Positions 44,358-55,800 of a stretch of 64,000 nucleotides of DNA are shown here, one piece after another (position 1 is the first letter of the stretch; the number at the start of each line of letters is the position of its first letter). The notes beneath the pieces were generated by a model, which did not search any database, was not told the origin of the DNA, and worked only from the letters and a program-made list of their open reading frames with translations. The position numbers were made by a program, and so were the translations under genes. This stretch comes from Nostoc sp. NIES-3756 (GTDB lineage Bacteria; Cyanobacteriota; Cyanobacteriia; Cyanobacteriales; Nostocaceae). The stretch spans positions 5,355,001 through 5,419,000 of the forward strand of contig NZ_AP017295.1 of NCBI RefSeq assembly GCF_001548375.1, given 5' to 3'.

Positions 44358-45543
44358 TCAATTTCTTCGGTTTGTCAGTTGTTAGTTATGAGGCAGTGCA
44401 TTAGGCGGTGAATCCAGTGCTGTAGGCAACTGGTGAGTCCAGTCCTGTAGGCGGGTTTCCCGCCGTAGGGAACTGGCGTAGCTTGCTTCTCCGTAGGAGT
44501 ACCCGTTGGCGTAGCCTCTGTCTACGACACGCTCCGCGTACTCTTTCAGAGAAGCAAGCTACGCGTAAGCGTCTCGCAGAGAACGTAGGGAAGGGCGAAC
44601 CCGGAGGGCTATGCCGACTTAAAGCAACTGCCGAACCCGAATGGTCAGTTGTCAGTTATTAGCCTGCTAGTAGGGATGCGCTACTAGCACATATGAAAGA
44701 AACTGGTAGTTGCTCAATATTCCATAGTTAATAGTCCATAATCAATAGTTATTCTCTCCTACTTCGTGGTATTCAATTGCTTGCTGCCACTAACTACTGA
44801 CAAAGTTAAGATAGACTTACTGTGTGTTGAAGATGTTTAAACTTAAAGTTATTCTCACTTTTGTATATAGTGAATTTTAAGTATAGGATGTATACCCTCA
44901 TCTTGTCTTAAAAGACTGTCCCTCCAGGATTGCAAGAGATAAACACAAACAGACATTGACTAACTGTACTTCATCGGGTGGTATTTACTGTGTATGTCGA
45001 TATGATGTGCTAACTGTTTGCTCAGAAAAGGTTTTATATGTGTGGTTAGTAACCATACTACTTAGTTTATGAATATGCCCCTTAAATTCATAGGTTGCAT
45101 TTTTTATAACTCAGTGATTTTCACCGCATCATAAGTTAGTAACTACTCTACGGTAGCAGCAATGATTAATCCTCTCATAAATTATTAGTAAAATTCTAGG
45201 CTCTTAGACAAGAGTTATAAAATTTAGATATCAATATTAGCAAAATTAAATTTCTAAATTATTAATAAAAGTTTTCTTGAATGTACTTAGTCAATTAATT
45301 AATGTAGAAATATAAAGTTTATAATCAAAACACTACAAGAAAACCAAAAATTTACGACGACTTCGCATATAAGTTATACATTACCTATAGAACTCTATTT
45401 GATTTTCAAAAAACTTTAGGACGGCGAGAAGATGCGGATTATCTATCGATAGTTTACGCAACTGAGTATTGTTTTACCAAGCTGTGCGAATGGAAATCAA
45501 ACTGAAATCTTATAACGTATAGTTTTTTATCTTAAATATAAAA
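44358..45543. other. 1.2-kb noncoding gap before mgtC-type gene
   Basis: No ORF with coding character on either strand. The first 300 bp are repeats (44435-44640, listed). 44690-45543 is AT-rich; I see only short open frames without starts or ribosome sites. The long AT-rich leader before the MgtC gene could hold its promoter or a regulatory 5' UTR. Confidence 0.6.
44435..44640. repeat. GC-rich composite repeat block
   Basis: About 200 bp of GC-rich modules with a perfect 15-bp inverted repeat GCGTAGCTTGCTTCT (44476-44490)/AGAAGCAAGCTACGC (44550-44564). The core 44552-44583 matches 1393-1423. GTAGGGAACTGG-like units recur within. No coding capacity. Confidence 0.75.
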
Positions 45544-45999
45544 TTGTTAGACAATCGCTACTTAGCACATAATGACTTCTTACAGCTGATATTTCGGCTT
45601 TTCCTCGCTTTGCTAATTGGGGCTATTATTGGCTTAGAACGTCAACTTAGGCATAAACCAGCCGGGTTAAGAACTCATATGTTGGTTAGTTTTGGTTCTG
45701 CTGTATTTGTTCTCATCCCCTTGCAATTGACCACAATACAATCACATCCAGAAATGATTAGTCGAGTAATTCAAGGCATTGCATCTGGTGTAGGATTTCT
45801 TGGTGCTGGGGAAATCGTCCGCGAATCTTCCCAAGAATCACAACGTTTAGAAATTCATGGACTCACCTCAGCAGCAGCAATTTGGGTTTCGGCTAGTTTG
45901 GGAATTGCTGCTGGTTGTGGTTTATGGCAGATGGGTTTAGTCGGAGCTATTATAACTTTTGCAATTTTGAATCTTTTTAAGAAGTTGGAAAGGCATTAG
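45544..45999 (+). CDS. MgtC/SapB-family membrane protein
   Basis: 151 residues from TTG 45544; no in-frame ATG precedes the conserved region. The family signature LIGAIIGLERQLRHKPAGLR is present, then THMLVSFGSA, GVGFLGAGEIVR and LTSAAAIWVSASLGIAAGCG, all hydrophobic helices. MgtC proteins aid growth at low magnesium and in virulence contexts inhibit the F-ATP synthase; the cyanobacterial role is not established. This form lacks the cytosolic ACT-like C-terminal domain of longer MgtC proteins. Confidence 0.9.
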   Translation: MLDNRYLAHNDFLQLIFRLFLALLIGAIIGLERQLRHKPAGLRTHMLVSFGSAVFVLIPLQLTTIQSHPEMISRVIQGIASGVGFLGAGEIVRESSQESQRLEIHGLTSAAAIWVSASLGIAAGCGLWQMGLVGAIITFAILNLFKKLERH

Positions 46000-46039
46000 T
46001 TATTAGTTAACAGTCAATAGTCCACATGATTTTTAACTA

Positions 46040-46453
46040 TTAATCAAATAGTGCTAATGCTTGAGCAAAAACTGGTTCTTCTGTTTTAGTTTGAATAATT
46101 AACTTTACTAAAGTTATAAAATTGTAATCAGTTTGAGTGTCAGTCTCGATCGTTTTAGTAGCAGCATAAAAACTAGAATCATTAACGCATAGTTCATTAG
46201 TATTGCCTGTTTGTAGTCCTGGTTGTCTTTTATCCCATGACAATGATTTTCCTCGCAAAGTGAATTGAAACCAGGAAAGTTCATCATAATAAAATTCAAA
46301 AAAAACATCAAAATCAGGTTCTTCTCCCTGAAACCAAACTCTAGTTGTTCCTTCTTCTTGGCTTTGCTTAAGTATATTTTGCTCAATTTTCCTTAATGAT
46401 TTACTTAATAATAAAATCTCACCTGTATCCAACTTATAGTCCGTATTGTTCAT
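46040..46453 (-). CDS. Hypothetical protein, 137 residues
   Basis: Not recognised. An acidic, soluble protein with many aromatics (EFYYDELSWFQFTLRGKSLSWD) and no signal peptide or membrane segment. ATG 46453 is the only good start. It lies between mgtC (convergent) and recF (72 bp upstream on the same strand), so it might be cotranscribed with recF. The pattern of alternating aromatic strands would suit a small beta-sheet protein. Confidence 0.7.
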   Translation of the reverse strand: MNNTDYKLDTGEILLLSKSLRKIEQNILKQSQEEGTTRVWFQGEEPDFDVFFEFYYDELSWFQFTLRGKSLSWDKRQPGLQTGNTNELCVNDSSFYAATKTIETDTQTDYNFITLVKLIIQTKTEEPVFAQALALFD

Positions 46454-46525
46454 ATTTTTAAGCTAATTATCAAGAGATTAATATCAGTAAGTTATTTATT
46501 TCAAAACATATTAGTTCGCGGAAAT

Positions 46526-47650
46526 CTAAAAATCGGAGGTGGAAATTTCTCCTTTATGAACATACAGAATTTGAGAGGATTTTAACCACTGAGAATCAAA
46601 AGAACTGAGGTGAGTAGTAGTAATTAAGGTTTGAAATCGGTCTTGAATGGTGTCTAATAATTGATTCTGGCGATATGGATCTAATTCAGCTAAAACATCA
46701 TCCAATAAAAGTAAAGGTGACTCTTTGACAACTTCTTCAATTAACTGCAATTCTGCTAGTTTTAGGGCTAATACTAATGTGCGTTGCTGACCTTGAGAAC
46801 CGTATTGACGAGCGGGTGTTTGATTGATAGTTAATTCTACTTCGTCACGATGTGGGCCGACAAGGGTAGTACCACGATACATTTCGGCAACGGCTCGTTG
46901 TTGTATTTTGGTTAAAAAAGCTTGTTGGATTTCTTCTTGTTGATTTTGCTGTAATGGTACATTAGGGGTATAGGTAATTTGTAGAACTTCTGTACTGCCG
47001 CTAATACTGGCGTGCCAAGCAGCCGCTAGGGGTGCAAGTCGAGCTAAAGCACGATCGCGTCTTCTAATTACCCTAGTTCCAGTAGTAGCTAATTGTGCAT
47101 CCCAGATAGCCAGTTGTGATTGTTGGAGTTTCTGTTCTGTGTCTTGAATCTTCTTTAAATAGGCGTTGCGTTGACGTAATACCTGATTATATTGATGCAA
47201 AATATGAGCGTACACGGGTTCAAGTTGAACTAAGAGTGTATCTAGCCAATTACGCCTGATTTCGGGACTACCGCGCACCAGTTCTAAATCCAAGCTGGAG
47301 AACTGCACCGCATTCAACACCCCCAAAAAATCCATTTGTCGCCGCAGCGATTCACCATTAAAGGCAACGCTACGACGACCATTACGACGTAAGGTGATGC
47401 TGAGGTCACTAACCCCTGAATCTCTCTCCAGAGAAGCGTTAATTTGGGCGGCTGGTTCTTCTTCTTGAATTAAATCGCGATCGCGTGCCATCCGATGAGA
47501 TCGCAATGTTGCCAATAACTCCACCGCCTCTAACAAATTCGACTTTCCCTGAGCATTATTACCTACCAAAATCGTTTTCGCAGCAGTAAAATCGACCCTT
47601 TGGTCGTAGTAGTTGCGGAAGTGTCTCAGGTGTATGCTTTTGAGGTACAT
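46526..47650 (-). CDS. recF: DNA replication and repair protein RecF
   Basis: 374 residues from ATG 47650 (MYLKSIHLRHFRNYY), the true family N-terminus. The frame is open upstream to 47815, but that part is translated from GGAGGCA repeats and is not protein-like. Walker A is GNNAQGKS at residues 30-37, the signature region has QGQQRTLVLALKLAEL, and Walker B is LLLLDDVLAELD. RecF is an SMC-like ATPase that with RecO and RecR loads RecA at gaps. No dnaA or dnaN nearby. Confidence 0.97.
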   Translation of the reverse strand: MYLKSIHLRHFRNYYDQRVDFTAAKTILVGNNAQGKSNLLEAVELLATLRSHRMARDRDLIQEEEPAAQINASLERDSGVSDLSITLRRNGRRSVAFNGESLRRQMDFLGVLNAVQFSSLDLELVRGSPEIRRNWLDTLLVQLEPVYAHILHQYNQVLRQRNAYLKKIQDTEQKLQQSQLAIWDAQLATTGTRVIRRRDRALARLAPLAAAWHASISGSTEVLQITYTPNVPLQQNQQEEIQQAFLTKIQQRAVAEMYRGTTLVGPHRDEVELTINQTPARQYGSQGQQRTLVLALKLAELQLIEEVVKESPLLLLDDVLAELDPYRQNQLLDTIQDRFQTLITTTHLSSFDSQWLKSSQILYVHKGEISTSDF

Positions 47651-47662
47651 AGCGGGGAGTGG

Positions 47663-47736
47663 GCAGGAGGCAGGAGGCAGGAGGCAGAAGGTAGGAGGCA
47701 GGAGGCAGAAGGCAGAAGGCAGGAGGCAGGAGGCAG
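47663..47736. repeat. GGAGGCA heptamer tandem array
   Basis: About ten GGAGGCA/GAAGGCA units in tandem directly upstream of the recF ATG. On the minus strand they read TGCCTCC, which places pyrimidine-rich repeats in the recF leader. Confidence 0.85.
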
Positions 47737-47766
47737 TAATAATTATTCTCTCCCTTGCCTGCCTGT

Positions 47767-47820
47767 TCCCCTCTTGGGAGGGGTTAGGGGTGGGTTGTTT
47801 CCTCATCTCCCTCATCTCCC
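47767..47820. repeat. GGGAGGGGTTAGGGGTGG dispersed repeat, copy 2
   Basis: Same order of parts as 30092-30143, starting with the CCCCTC-TTGG-GAGGGG hairpin. It lies between recF and the P-type ATPase gene. Confidence 0.7.
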
Positions 47821-47833
47821 TCCTGCCTCATCC

Positions 47834-50707
47834 TCACACAGCTTTCTTGCCTGTAAAGCGGAAGAATAGCTTCTCCATTTCAATCCAGACGAACATTAAG
47901 GCGCTGAAGCCGATACAAATGGCTAACTCTGAGGGGGGTAGCCAGTGAGTACCGAAGAAATCACGCAGGGGTGGAACGTAAACAAGCATCAGTTGTAAAA
48001 TCGTTGTCACCACTACTGCTCCTAGTACGTAAGGATTGGAGAGTGGGTTCATCTCGATGGTGAGTTGGTTGTTGGAACGAATAGCGATCGCATGACCCAT
48101 CTGGGCAATACATAGGGTAGTGAACACCATTGTTTTCCATCGGTCAGCACTGAGTCCTGGCCCTGTTACTGCATGGGAATGAGTATATGCCCATTGCATA
48201 AGGATAATAGTAATGATGGCAAAAACAATACCGATGCGGATCATATATGAACCCAAGCCTCTGGCAAAAATGCTTTCACGGGGGCTAAAGGGTGGACGTT
48301 TCATTACATCAGGTTCTGGTGGTTCTACGGCTAAGGCTAAGGCGGGTAAACCGTCTGTTACCAAGTTCATCCAGAGGATTTGTAGGGGGGTTAAGGGTAC
48401 ACCGCCTAATCCCAAAAGGGGTGCAGCCGCGATGGTTAAGACTTCACCGATGTTACTACCCAAGATGTACTTAATAAAGCGGCGGATGTTGGTATAAACA
48501 ACTCTACCTTCCTTCGTAGCGGCGACAATAGTAGCGAAGTTATCATCTAATAGCACCATATCACTAGCTTCTTTACTTACGTCTGTGCCAGTGATACCCA
48601 TTGCAATACCAATATCGGCTTGTTTGAGGGCTGGGGCATCGTTGACACCATCCCCTGTCATCGCCACAAATCTACCCCGGCGTTGCAAGGCTTGGACAAT
48701 TCGTAATTTGTGTTCTGGGGCTACCCTTGCATAGATACTTACAAGGTCAACTTGCTGTTCTAATTCTTGGTCATTCATTCTTTGCAATTCTTGACCAGTG
48801 AGAACCCTATCACCTTCTTGGGCAATACCTAAGTCAACGGCGATCGCTCGTGCTGTTAATTGATGGTCGCCTGTAATCATCACTGGGCGAATACCAGCTT
48901 CCCGGCATTCTTGGACGGCTGCGCGCACTTCTGGGCGTGGTGCGTCCAACATTCCCACCAAACCCAACCATACCAGCCCGTGTTCTGATTCTTCATCAGA
49001 CCCTTCTGGCGGTACTTCAGTTAAGGGTTTATAGGAGAAACCCAGTACCCGTAAACCTTTACTCGCCATTTGGTCATTTTCTGCCAAAATTTGCTGGCGT
49101 TGTTCTTCATTCAAGGGGGCAGAGTTTGCACCTAAATGAATAGATGTGCAACGAGCTAAAATCAACTCGGGAGAACCTTTGGTAAACATGATGTAAGGTT
49201 CGTTGTTGATTAAGCCTGTCAGGGCGGGGTCAACATCTGCGAAGGACTGATCACCTGTATTTACTTTCTCTAACTGAGAAATTACGCTCATGCGTTTACG
49301 TTCCGAGGAGAAAGGAAACTCGCTCACACGGGGTAACTTGTAACTCCACTGGTCTTTTTCAATCCCTGCTTTCCCTGCTAATGTGACCAAAGCGCCTTCG
49401 GTGGGGTCGCCTAAAATAGCCCATTCGCCTTGTTCTTTTTGCAGTACGGAATCATTACATACTGCACAGGCGAGTAATAAGGCGGAGACTTCAGGAGAAT
49501 CTTCCACCTCTACCTTTTGTCCATCTAACTGGAAATCACCTACAGGGGCATAACCTTCACCTGTAACACGAAAAGTTTTCTGGTTGGTATAAACCGACTG
49601 CACTACCATTTTGTTCTGGGTGAGTGTGCCTGTTTTATCAGAACAGATGGTGGTTACAGAACCGAGAGTTTCCACGGCTGGAAGTTTGCGAATGAGGGCG
49701 TTACGCCGTACCATGCGCTGGGTTCCCAATGCCAAGGTGACTGTAATTACGGCAGGTAAACCTTCAGGAACCACAGCTACCGCCATACTTAAGGAAACTT
49801 CTAATAAATCTCTGAGGGGACTAAAGTTTCCAGCCTGAAGGACACCACCAACGACAACGATCGCCACTAAAATTAAAGAACCTGTAACTAAAACATTACC
49901 TAGTTGGGTCATGCGTTGCTGTAATGGTGTAGGTTCACTTTCCACCGACTGCAACATAGCGGCAATTTTACCTAGTTCCGTAGTCATGCCAGTATTAGTT
50001 ACCAGCACCTTACCCCGTCCTTGAACTACTTCTGTACCTTGAAAAACTAAATTAATGCGATCGCCTAAAGATGTATCTTCGGGTAGATGTATAGTAGCTT
50101 GTTTATTTACTGCTTCTGCTTCGCCTGTAAGTGCTGACTCACGTATTTGTAAATTAGATTGTTCAATTAACCGCCCATCGGCAGATATCTGTACCCCAGC
50201 CTCTAACAGCATCACATCGCCTGGGACTATATCTTTGGCTGCTACGTCTACCAATTTGTTAGCACGAATAACCCGCACCGAAGGAGAAGCGAGTTTTTTC
50301 AGGGCTGCAAGGGCTTGTTCGGCACGGCTTTCTTGCACATAACCTAAGATACCGTTAAGAATGACAATCGCTAAAATAGCGATCGTATCCTTAAAGGGTA
50401 TTTCCCCAGGCTTAAGTTCCCCAGCCCGCCAAGAGTAAAAATCGAGAAATCCAGAAATAAACGCCACTGCTATCAGCATCAATAACATAATGTTTTTGAA
50501 CTGATCGAGCAAAATTTCCCAGGTGCTACGCCCCCCATGTTCTTCTAATTCGTTGGGGCCATATTTTTGCAACCGTCGTTCAACTTCTTCGGTTGTTAAG
50601 CCACTGTCCGCATTACTATTAAGCAGTCCTAGCGCTTTATCAACTTCCAAACTATGCCAAGCAGCGGCCGTTTCAGGTAGAGAATTAGCAGACATTGTGT
50701 CAGTCAC
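47834..50707 (-). CDS. P-type cation ATPase, class IIA (calcium pump type)
   Basis: 957 residues with about ten membrane helices. Motifs: TGEAEA (194-199), [10 protein letters not shown] in helix 4 (ion site), phosphorylation Asp357 in [11 protein letters not shown], and [31 protein letters not shown] in helix 6 supplies further ligands. The fold and length match PacL/SERCA-type pumps, which export Ca2+ (or Na+ in some relatives) at the cost of ATP. A single C-terminal stretch without a calmodulin domain. It is transcribed towards recF, 183 bp away; the pairing seems accidental. Confidence 0.93.
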   Translation of the reverse strand: MTDTMSANSLPETAAAWHSLEVDKALGLLNSNADSGLTTEEVERRLQKYGPNELEEHGGRSTWEILLDQFKNIMLLMLIAVAFISGFLDFYSWRAGELKPGEIPFKDTIAILAIVILNGILGYVQESRAEQALAALKKLASPSVRVIRANKLVDVAAKDIVPGDVMLLEAGVQISADGRLIEQSNLQIRESALTGEAEAVNKQATIHLPEDTSLGDRINLVFQGTEVVQGRGKVLVTNTGMTTELGKIAAMLQSVESEPTPLQQRMTQLGNVLVTGSLILVAIVVVGGVLQAGNFSPLRDLLEVSLSMAVAVVPEGLPAVITVTLALGTQRMVRRNALIRKLPAVETLGSVTTICSDKTGTLTQNKMVVQSVYTNQKTFRVTGEGYAPVGDFQLDGQKVEVEDSPEVSALLLACAVCNDSVLQKEQGEWAILGDPTEGALVTLAGKAGIEKDQWSYKLPRVSEFPFSSERKRMSVISQLEKVNTGDQSFADVDPALTGLINNEPYIMFTKGSPELILARCTSIHLGANSAPLNEEQRQQILAENDQMASKGLRVLGFSYKPLTEVPPEGSDEESEHGLVWLGLVGMLDAPRPEVRAAVQECREAGIRPVMITGDHQLTARAIAVDLGIAQEGDRVLTGQELQRMNDQELEQQVDLVSIYARVAPEHKLRIVQALQRRGRFVAMTGDGVNDAPALKQADIGIAMGITGTDVSKEASDMVLLDDNFATIVAATKEGRVVYTNIRRFIKYILGSNIGEVLTIAAAPLLGLGGVPLTPLQILWMNLVTDGLPALALAVEPPEPDVMKRPPFSPRESIFARGLGSYMIRIGIVFAIITIILMQWAYTHSHAVTGPGLSADRWKTMVFTTLCIAQMGHAIAIRSNNQLTIEMNPLSNPYVLGAVVVTTILQLMLVYVPPLRDFFGTHWLPPSELAICIGFSALMFVWIEMEKLFFRFTGKKAV

Positions 50708-51041
50708 AGAAAATGGTTACAGAACTCGATCATAATTTAGTGATGCTCACAAAACCATCCACCAAAGTTACATTACATCTGTTAAGAGGAGGAAAGCAGA
50801 GTTAATCAGTTGTCAGTTGTTATTAGTCCATAGTCAACAGTCAACAGTCCATAGTTATTCTTCCTTGCTCCTCTGCTTCCTCATCTTCCCCCACTCCCCA
50901 CTCAGCACTTCTCATATTATTTCCTCAGTAAGAGTTTTTTGGGTGTCGTTGTACTGATAATGTAATTAACATCAAGTCTAAATTTTGGATTATTGCAGTC
51001 ATGCCACAAATTATTTTAGGCGTGCTAAACCGTTAAATATT
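50708..51041. other. Gap between ATPase and transglutaminase-like genes
   Basis: 334 bp between divergent starts. 50812-50855 holds TCAACAGTCAACAGTCC-type heptamers. The rest is AT-rich; no promoter could be assigned. Confidence 0.5.
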
Positions 51042-52721
51042 ATGCTGAATATGAGTTTTGCACCCACCAATGTGACCGTTAGCCAAATGTTAGCGCCAAG
51101 AACAATTAGACCGTTGACGGCTGCTACTTTATGTGGCATAGCTTTTATCCAAGATAGACTGATTGCCATTGACACCATCAAAGGGCATTTACTAGAAATT
51201 GACCCAAAAACCGATAACAGTAAAATTCTTAATCCGCATCAAGTCCAGGAATTTACAGATGTTACGGGTTTAGCAGTTTGGGAAGATACCCTCTGGGTAA
51301 CTCGCGGTAACAGTGTCTATCGATGCAAGGTTGATTCTTTAGGTTTGGAACATTTTGTTACCCTACCTTACAGTGCAGATGGTGTTGCTGTTTGGGAATC
51401 AACAGTTTACGTTAGTTGCTACAGGTTATCCTGCATTTTGATTTTTGACCGGGACACCCGTAAAGAAATCACCAGATTTTATGCCCCAGGGGTTGGGGTA
51501 GAGAATTTGGCAGTTTATGGTGATACCCTGTGGGTGTGCGATCGCACTGAACAAACAGTCTATTCTCTAGATAGGGCAACGGGGGAAATCAAGTTTAGTG
51601 TGTTGACTCCGTTTGATTCGCCTACAGGTATTGGTGTACATTTAGATGCCGAAACAGGCAAGCAAAATCTCTACATTGCCTACGCATCAGAAGAACCCTA
51701 CATCAGGGATAATCCTAACGCCGATCCTAACCATGAATTAACGTACCGCGATCGCACCTTTATCCACCCCCTCTATTACTATCACGACCCAGAAAAACAT
51801 TACGCTCTTTCTAATGGTTATTTAATCGAAATGTCCTACGCTGAGGAAATCGCTCCTTTAGACGAGGTGTATTTACAAGATGTAGAATGGCGAATTGCCC
51901 TCCCCTCAGAAACAGAACGCCAAAAGATTCAACAAATTGAACCCATCGGTATTCCTTTTACAGAAGAAGTAATTGATGGACAACGTGTGGCTGTATTTAA
52001 GTTTGAAACCTTAGCCCCTGGTGAACGTCACATATTTGGCTGGAAAGCATTGCTAGAGGTGCGGAGTATCAAGTATCGCATTACACCCAAAGATGTGGAG
52101 AATTTACCCGAAATTCCCCCAGAATTTCAGGAACGGTATTTGGTGGATGATGACGAATTAGCAATGGATACTAACATCGTCCGCCGTGCTGCCCGTGACG
52201 CTGTTGGTTCGGAAACAAATTTGTTGCGGAAAATGTATAGCATCCGCAATTATGTTTACGATGAATTATCTTATGGTATTAAACCTTACATAGATACACC
52301 AGACATCGTTTTAGAACGGGGTGTTGGTTCCTGTGGTGAGTATGTAGGCGTATTACTGGCACTGTGCCGTTTGAATGGTATTCCTTGCCGCACCGTTGGT
52401 CGGTACAAATGCCCTCCACAAAGCGAACACCAAGGCGTTCCCCTGCAACCAGATTTTAATCATGTGTGGCTGGAATTTTACATCCCTGGCCTTGGCTGGT
52501 TGCCAATGGAATCTAACCCTGATGATGTGGGCAATGACGGTCAATATCCTACCCGCTTTTTCATGGGTTTGAGTTGGTATCACATCGAAATTGGTAAAGG
52601 GATACCCTTTGAAACTCTCAGTAGTCAAGGTACTAGATTAACTAAGGAAGATATCCCCATAGGTGATTTAGCGATTAACCACATCCGATTTACCATTCTC
52701 AAGGAGTTGTCTGATTTTTAA
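51042..52721 (+). CDS. Transglutaminase-like protein with N-terminal beta-propeller
   Basis: About 559 residues from ATG 51042 (51051 is also possible; TTG 50985 gives a longer form). The N-terminal half has repeated ITGLAVWEDTLWVTRGN-like blades, as in NHL/SMP-30 propellers. The C-terminal half is a transglutaminase/protease core with Cys in VGSCGEYVGVLL, His in FNHVWLEFYIPG and an acidic partner in MESNPDD. No signal peptide. It could be a cysteine protease, an amidase or a cross-linking enzyme; the propeller may bind the substrate. Confidence 0.82.
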   Translation: MLNMSFAPTNVTVSQMLAPRTIRPLTAATLCGIAFIQDRLIAIDTIKGHLLEIDPKTDNSKILNPHQVQEFTDVTGLAVWEDTLWVTRGNSVYRCKVDSLGLEHFVTLPYSADGVAVWESTVYVSCYRLSCILIFDRDTRKEITRFYAPGVGVENLAVYGDTLWVCDRTEQTVYSLDRATGEIKFSVLTPFDSPTGIGVHLDAETGKQNLYIAYASEEPYIRDNPNADPNHELTYRDRTFIHPLYYYHDPEKHYALSNGYLIEMSYAEEIAPLDEVYLQDVEWRIALPSETERQKIQQIEPIGIPFTEEVIDGQRVAVFKFETLAPGERHIFGWKALLEVRSIKYRITPKDVENLPEIPPEFQERYLVDDDELAMDTNIVRRAARDAVGSETNLLRKMYSIRNYVYDELSYGIKPYIDTPDIVLERGVGSCGEYVGVLLALCRLNGIPCRTVGRYKCPPQSEHQGVPLQPDFNHVWLEFYIPGLGWLPMESNPDDVGNDGQYPTRFFMGLSWYHIEIGKGIPFETLSSQGTRLTKEDIPIGDLAINHIRFTILKELSDF

Positions 52722-52839
52722 ATCTGTTGGCTTTTTTGGAGAGTCGTTCGGGTAATAGGTAGTAATTGTTTTGAACCACTACCCATTACCAATTACCAGC
52801 ACCCAAAATATGATAAGTATTTAAGCGAACTTGCTCTAA

Positions 52840-55800
52840 CTACTGCAACTCTCTAATTTTTGCCATGACTTTTTGATAATCATCAGCTTTACCTTGTTGC
52901 TGATAAAGGTCTGCGGCTTTTTGAAAATCTTGTCGCGCTCCTTGATTATCTTTTATCTGAACACGGGCAAGACCGCGTTGGTAGTAAACATCGGCATATT
53001 TTTTGTCAGCTACTATTTCTGTCCTTTTCAGGGTAATGTTTAAGGTATTTTTACCAGTACGATTAATTCGCAGTGCAACTTCAGTACCAGCCTGACCACG
53101 AATCAGTTTACTCACCTGGTCTAAATTCATATTTGCAGTTGATTGACCATTAACTGCAATGATTTGATCTCCAGCCTGTAATCCTTCTTTTTGAGATGGA
53201 GAATTTTGCACTACTTCAGTAATGGTCGGTATTTTAGTTTGGGCATTGATTTCGGTTTTCACACCAATACCAACTAACTCTTGAGAGCCTAATATTTTAC
53301 TATAATCCTCAACGGCTCCTTGATAGTCTTTTATTTGTGTGCGTGCTAGTCCTCTTAGTGTAAGAGTTTGAATGTCATCAGGTTTGAGACGGAGAGCTTG
53401 ATCAAAATCTGCGATCCCTGCCTTGAAGTCTTCCTGTAGTACATAAATTACACCACGCGATACAATAGCTTCAGCATCCTGGGGTTTGAGACGAATTGCT
53501 TGGTTCAAATCGGCTAATGCACCTTTGTAATCTTGCTGTTGAGCGCGAACTGTGCCACGGTATTTAAAATTATCGGCATCTTCAGGGTCTAAACGCACAG
53601 CCTCATTGTAGTCAGCTAGCGCTCCTTTGAAGTCTCCTTGTTGAGCGCGGAGTCCTCCTCGTAGTAAATAAGCTGTGCCTTTGATATATTCTGGATTGAG
53701 GCTAATTGCTTGGTTTAAATCAGCCATCGCTCCTTTTAAGTCTTTGGTCGCAACACGAGCTGCACCTCTAGCAAAGTAAGCCCAAGAACTAGGACTCTTT
53801 TGTACATATCGGTTTGATACTTCTAGTGCTTCAGTGAAACGGTTTGCTTGCAATAATATCAGGCTGCGAAATATCTGCACACTAGTGTCATCAGGTTCTA
53901 ATTTTACTAATTGATCAAAGGATTGTAAGGCTTGTAAATATTTTTTTAAAGAGAAAAGTGTTAGCCCATGCCAACGCCAAGCAGGGACAAATTTTGGTTC
54001 GATTTGTGTAGCTTTATCAAAAGACTTCAATGCTTGTGTATATTCTTGGCGGGTTAGTTCAACAAAACCACGTAAATACCAAGCTTGGTGAAAGTTAGGC
54101 TCTAGTTGAATTGCTTTATCAATAGCCCTAAATGCCTCTTTTGTTTCATCTTCACCCAGTGGCTTGTCTGGAGAGTTACGTGCTACTTGCCAGCCATAGT
54201 TGAGCCAATCAATAGCATCAGCATTATCTTTGGGTTTTTCTGGTTTAAATAAAGCATTAAGAATGGATTTGGTTTCTTCTGGTGTTAGTTTTGGTGGTTG
54301 ATTATTCTCCACTTTTAAAATAGGAGCTATACCGGCTGACTTTGACCAACGCACAAAGCTGTTGATGGGAACACCCCAACTAAAACCCAATGAAACCAAC
54401 CGAGATTTACCTGATTTATCTTTAATTTCTTCAACTTCTGTTTTTCCATGAATGCCGATAACACGCCCACGAATATCTAATACAGGGCCGCCACTCATGC
54501 CTTTATAGGTTTGGTTGGTATAAATTAAACCATAACCATAACTGAGAGACAAAGAATTGTTCGCTAAAATAGATGCTGCTAGTTTTGATGCCACACGCCC
54601 GGCGGTAAACTGACGCTGTGTTTCTTTTTTTCCTGGTTCTATTCCTAACCACCCAGACACAAAAATGTAATTTTTGTTTTTAGCTATGTCATAGTTGGCT
54701 AGGGTGGCTACGCGGTAATTTTGATTGCTGGTAAATTGTAATATTGCTAAGTCATTCTCTGGTACAGTTTTCAGGTTTTGCTCAGTTAGCCTGATTTGAT
54801 GCTGCTTGCCATCAGGGGTAACTACTTCTAAAACGCTGCGATCGCATTTTTTTGATATCCTAACTACGTGTTCTGCTGTGAGGACAGTGTAAGTATTGCC
54901 TTGTTTACCAACAATTACCCCCGACCCGCTACACTCGCGTAAAGTGGGTACATCTATGCGGACTGTAATTTCCTGGGCGATGTTGTTGACTTCGTTGGCG
55001 ATCGGCGGCAGTGTGGAAATGGAGGCTGTGTTAGTAGCTGCTGGTTGAGATTCTTTAGAAGCGTATTGGGGGGCTAAACGAGCCAATGTTTGAATCGGAA
55101 TACCCCAGCTATAACGGCTCATTAAATCTTGTAGGGCTGCGGTTGGTCGGGAACCATCTTCATAAACGTAAGGGTTTCCCCATAAAGGATAAGCATGAAT
55201 ACCATTAATCCCAATTACCTGCCCCCGACTATTGAGTATGGGGCCGCCACTCATGCCTTTTTCAATTTCGTTGCTGTACCCGATCTGATAGCCTTCTTTA
55301 AAGGCTCGTTCCTGTACTAATAATACTTTTCCTGTCTTAAATACAAAACCTTGGGATTGAGACTGCTTCTTCTCAAATGGAAATCCGGCTGCATATATTG
55401 GCTCATTAACTGCTACTGTTGCCAAATTTCCCAGAGGGGCTACTTTATAATTACCGTTGGCGCGGAACTGCAATAAAGCTAAATCTTTGCCCTGGAGGTT
55501 GACTCCCTGCACTACATTAGCTGGGTATGTTTTGCCGTCTTCTGTCTGGATTTTAATCGAACTTCCCGATGTTAAAACATGACGGTTAGTAACGACAGTA
55601 TAAACTTGATTATTTCTTTTTAATAAAAAACCAGAACCGCTATTTTCTCCTGAGACGATTTTGACGGTGATTGATTTTGCCAGCCGTTTAAGTTGCTCTT
55701 CAGATAGCTGAAGATTTGACTGTTGCGCCGATGCTTTGGCAGAGAAAATTGGCAGTTCAACAGTTTGTATTGGCAACATCAAAAGTGCGCCCATCGAGGC

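Noticed and set aside
47651..47815. N-terminal extension of RecF
   Set aside because: The extra 55 codons are a translation of GGAGGCA repeats (Cys-Leu-Leu-Pro pattern) and do not match the family; ATG 47650 gives the normal N-terminus.
48213..50342. Several 60-95-codon ORFs opposite the P-type ATPase
   Set aside because: All are reverse-strand shadows of a highly conserved protein.
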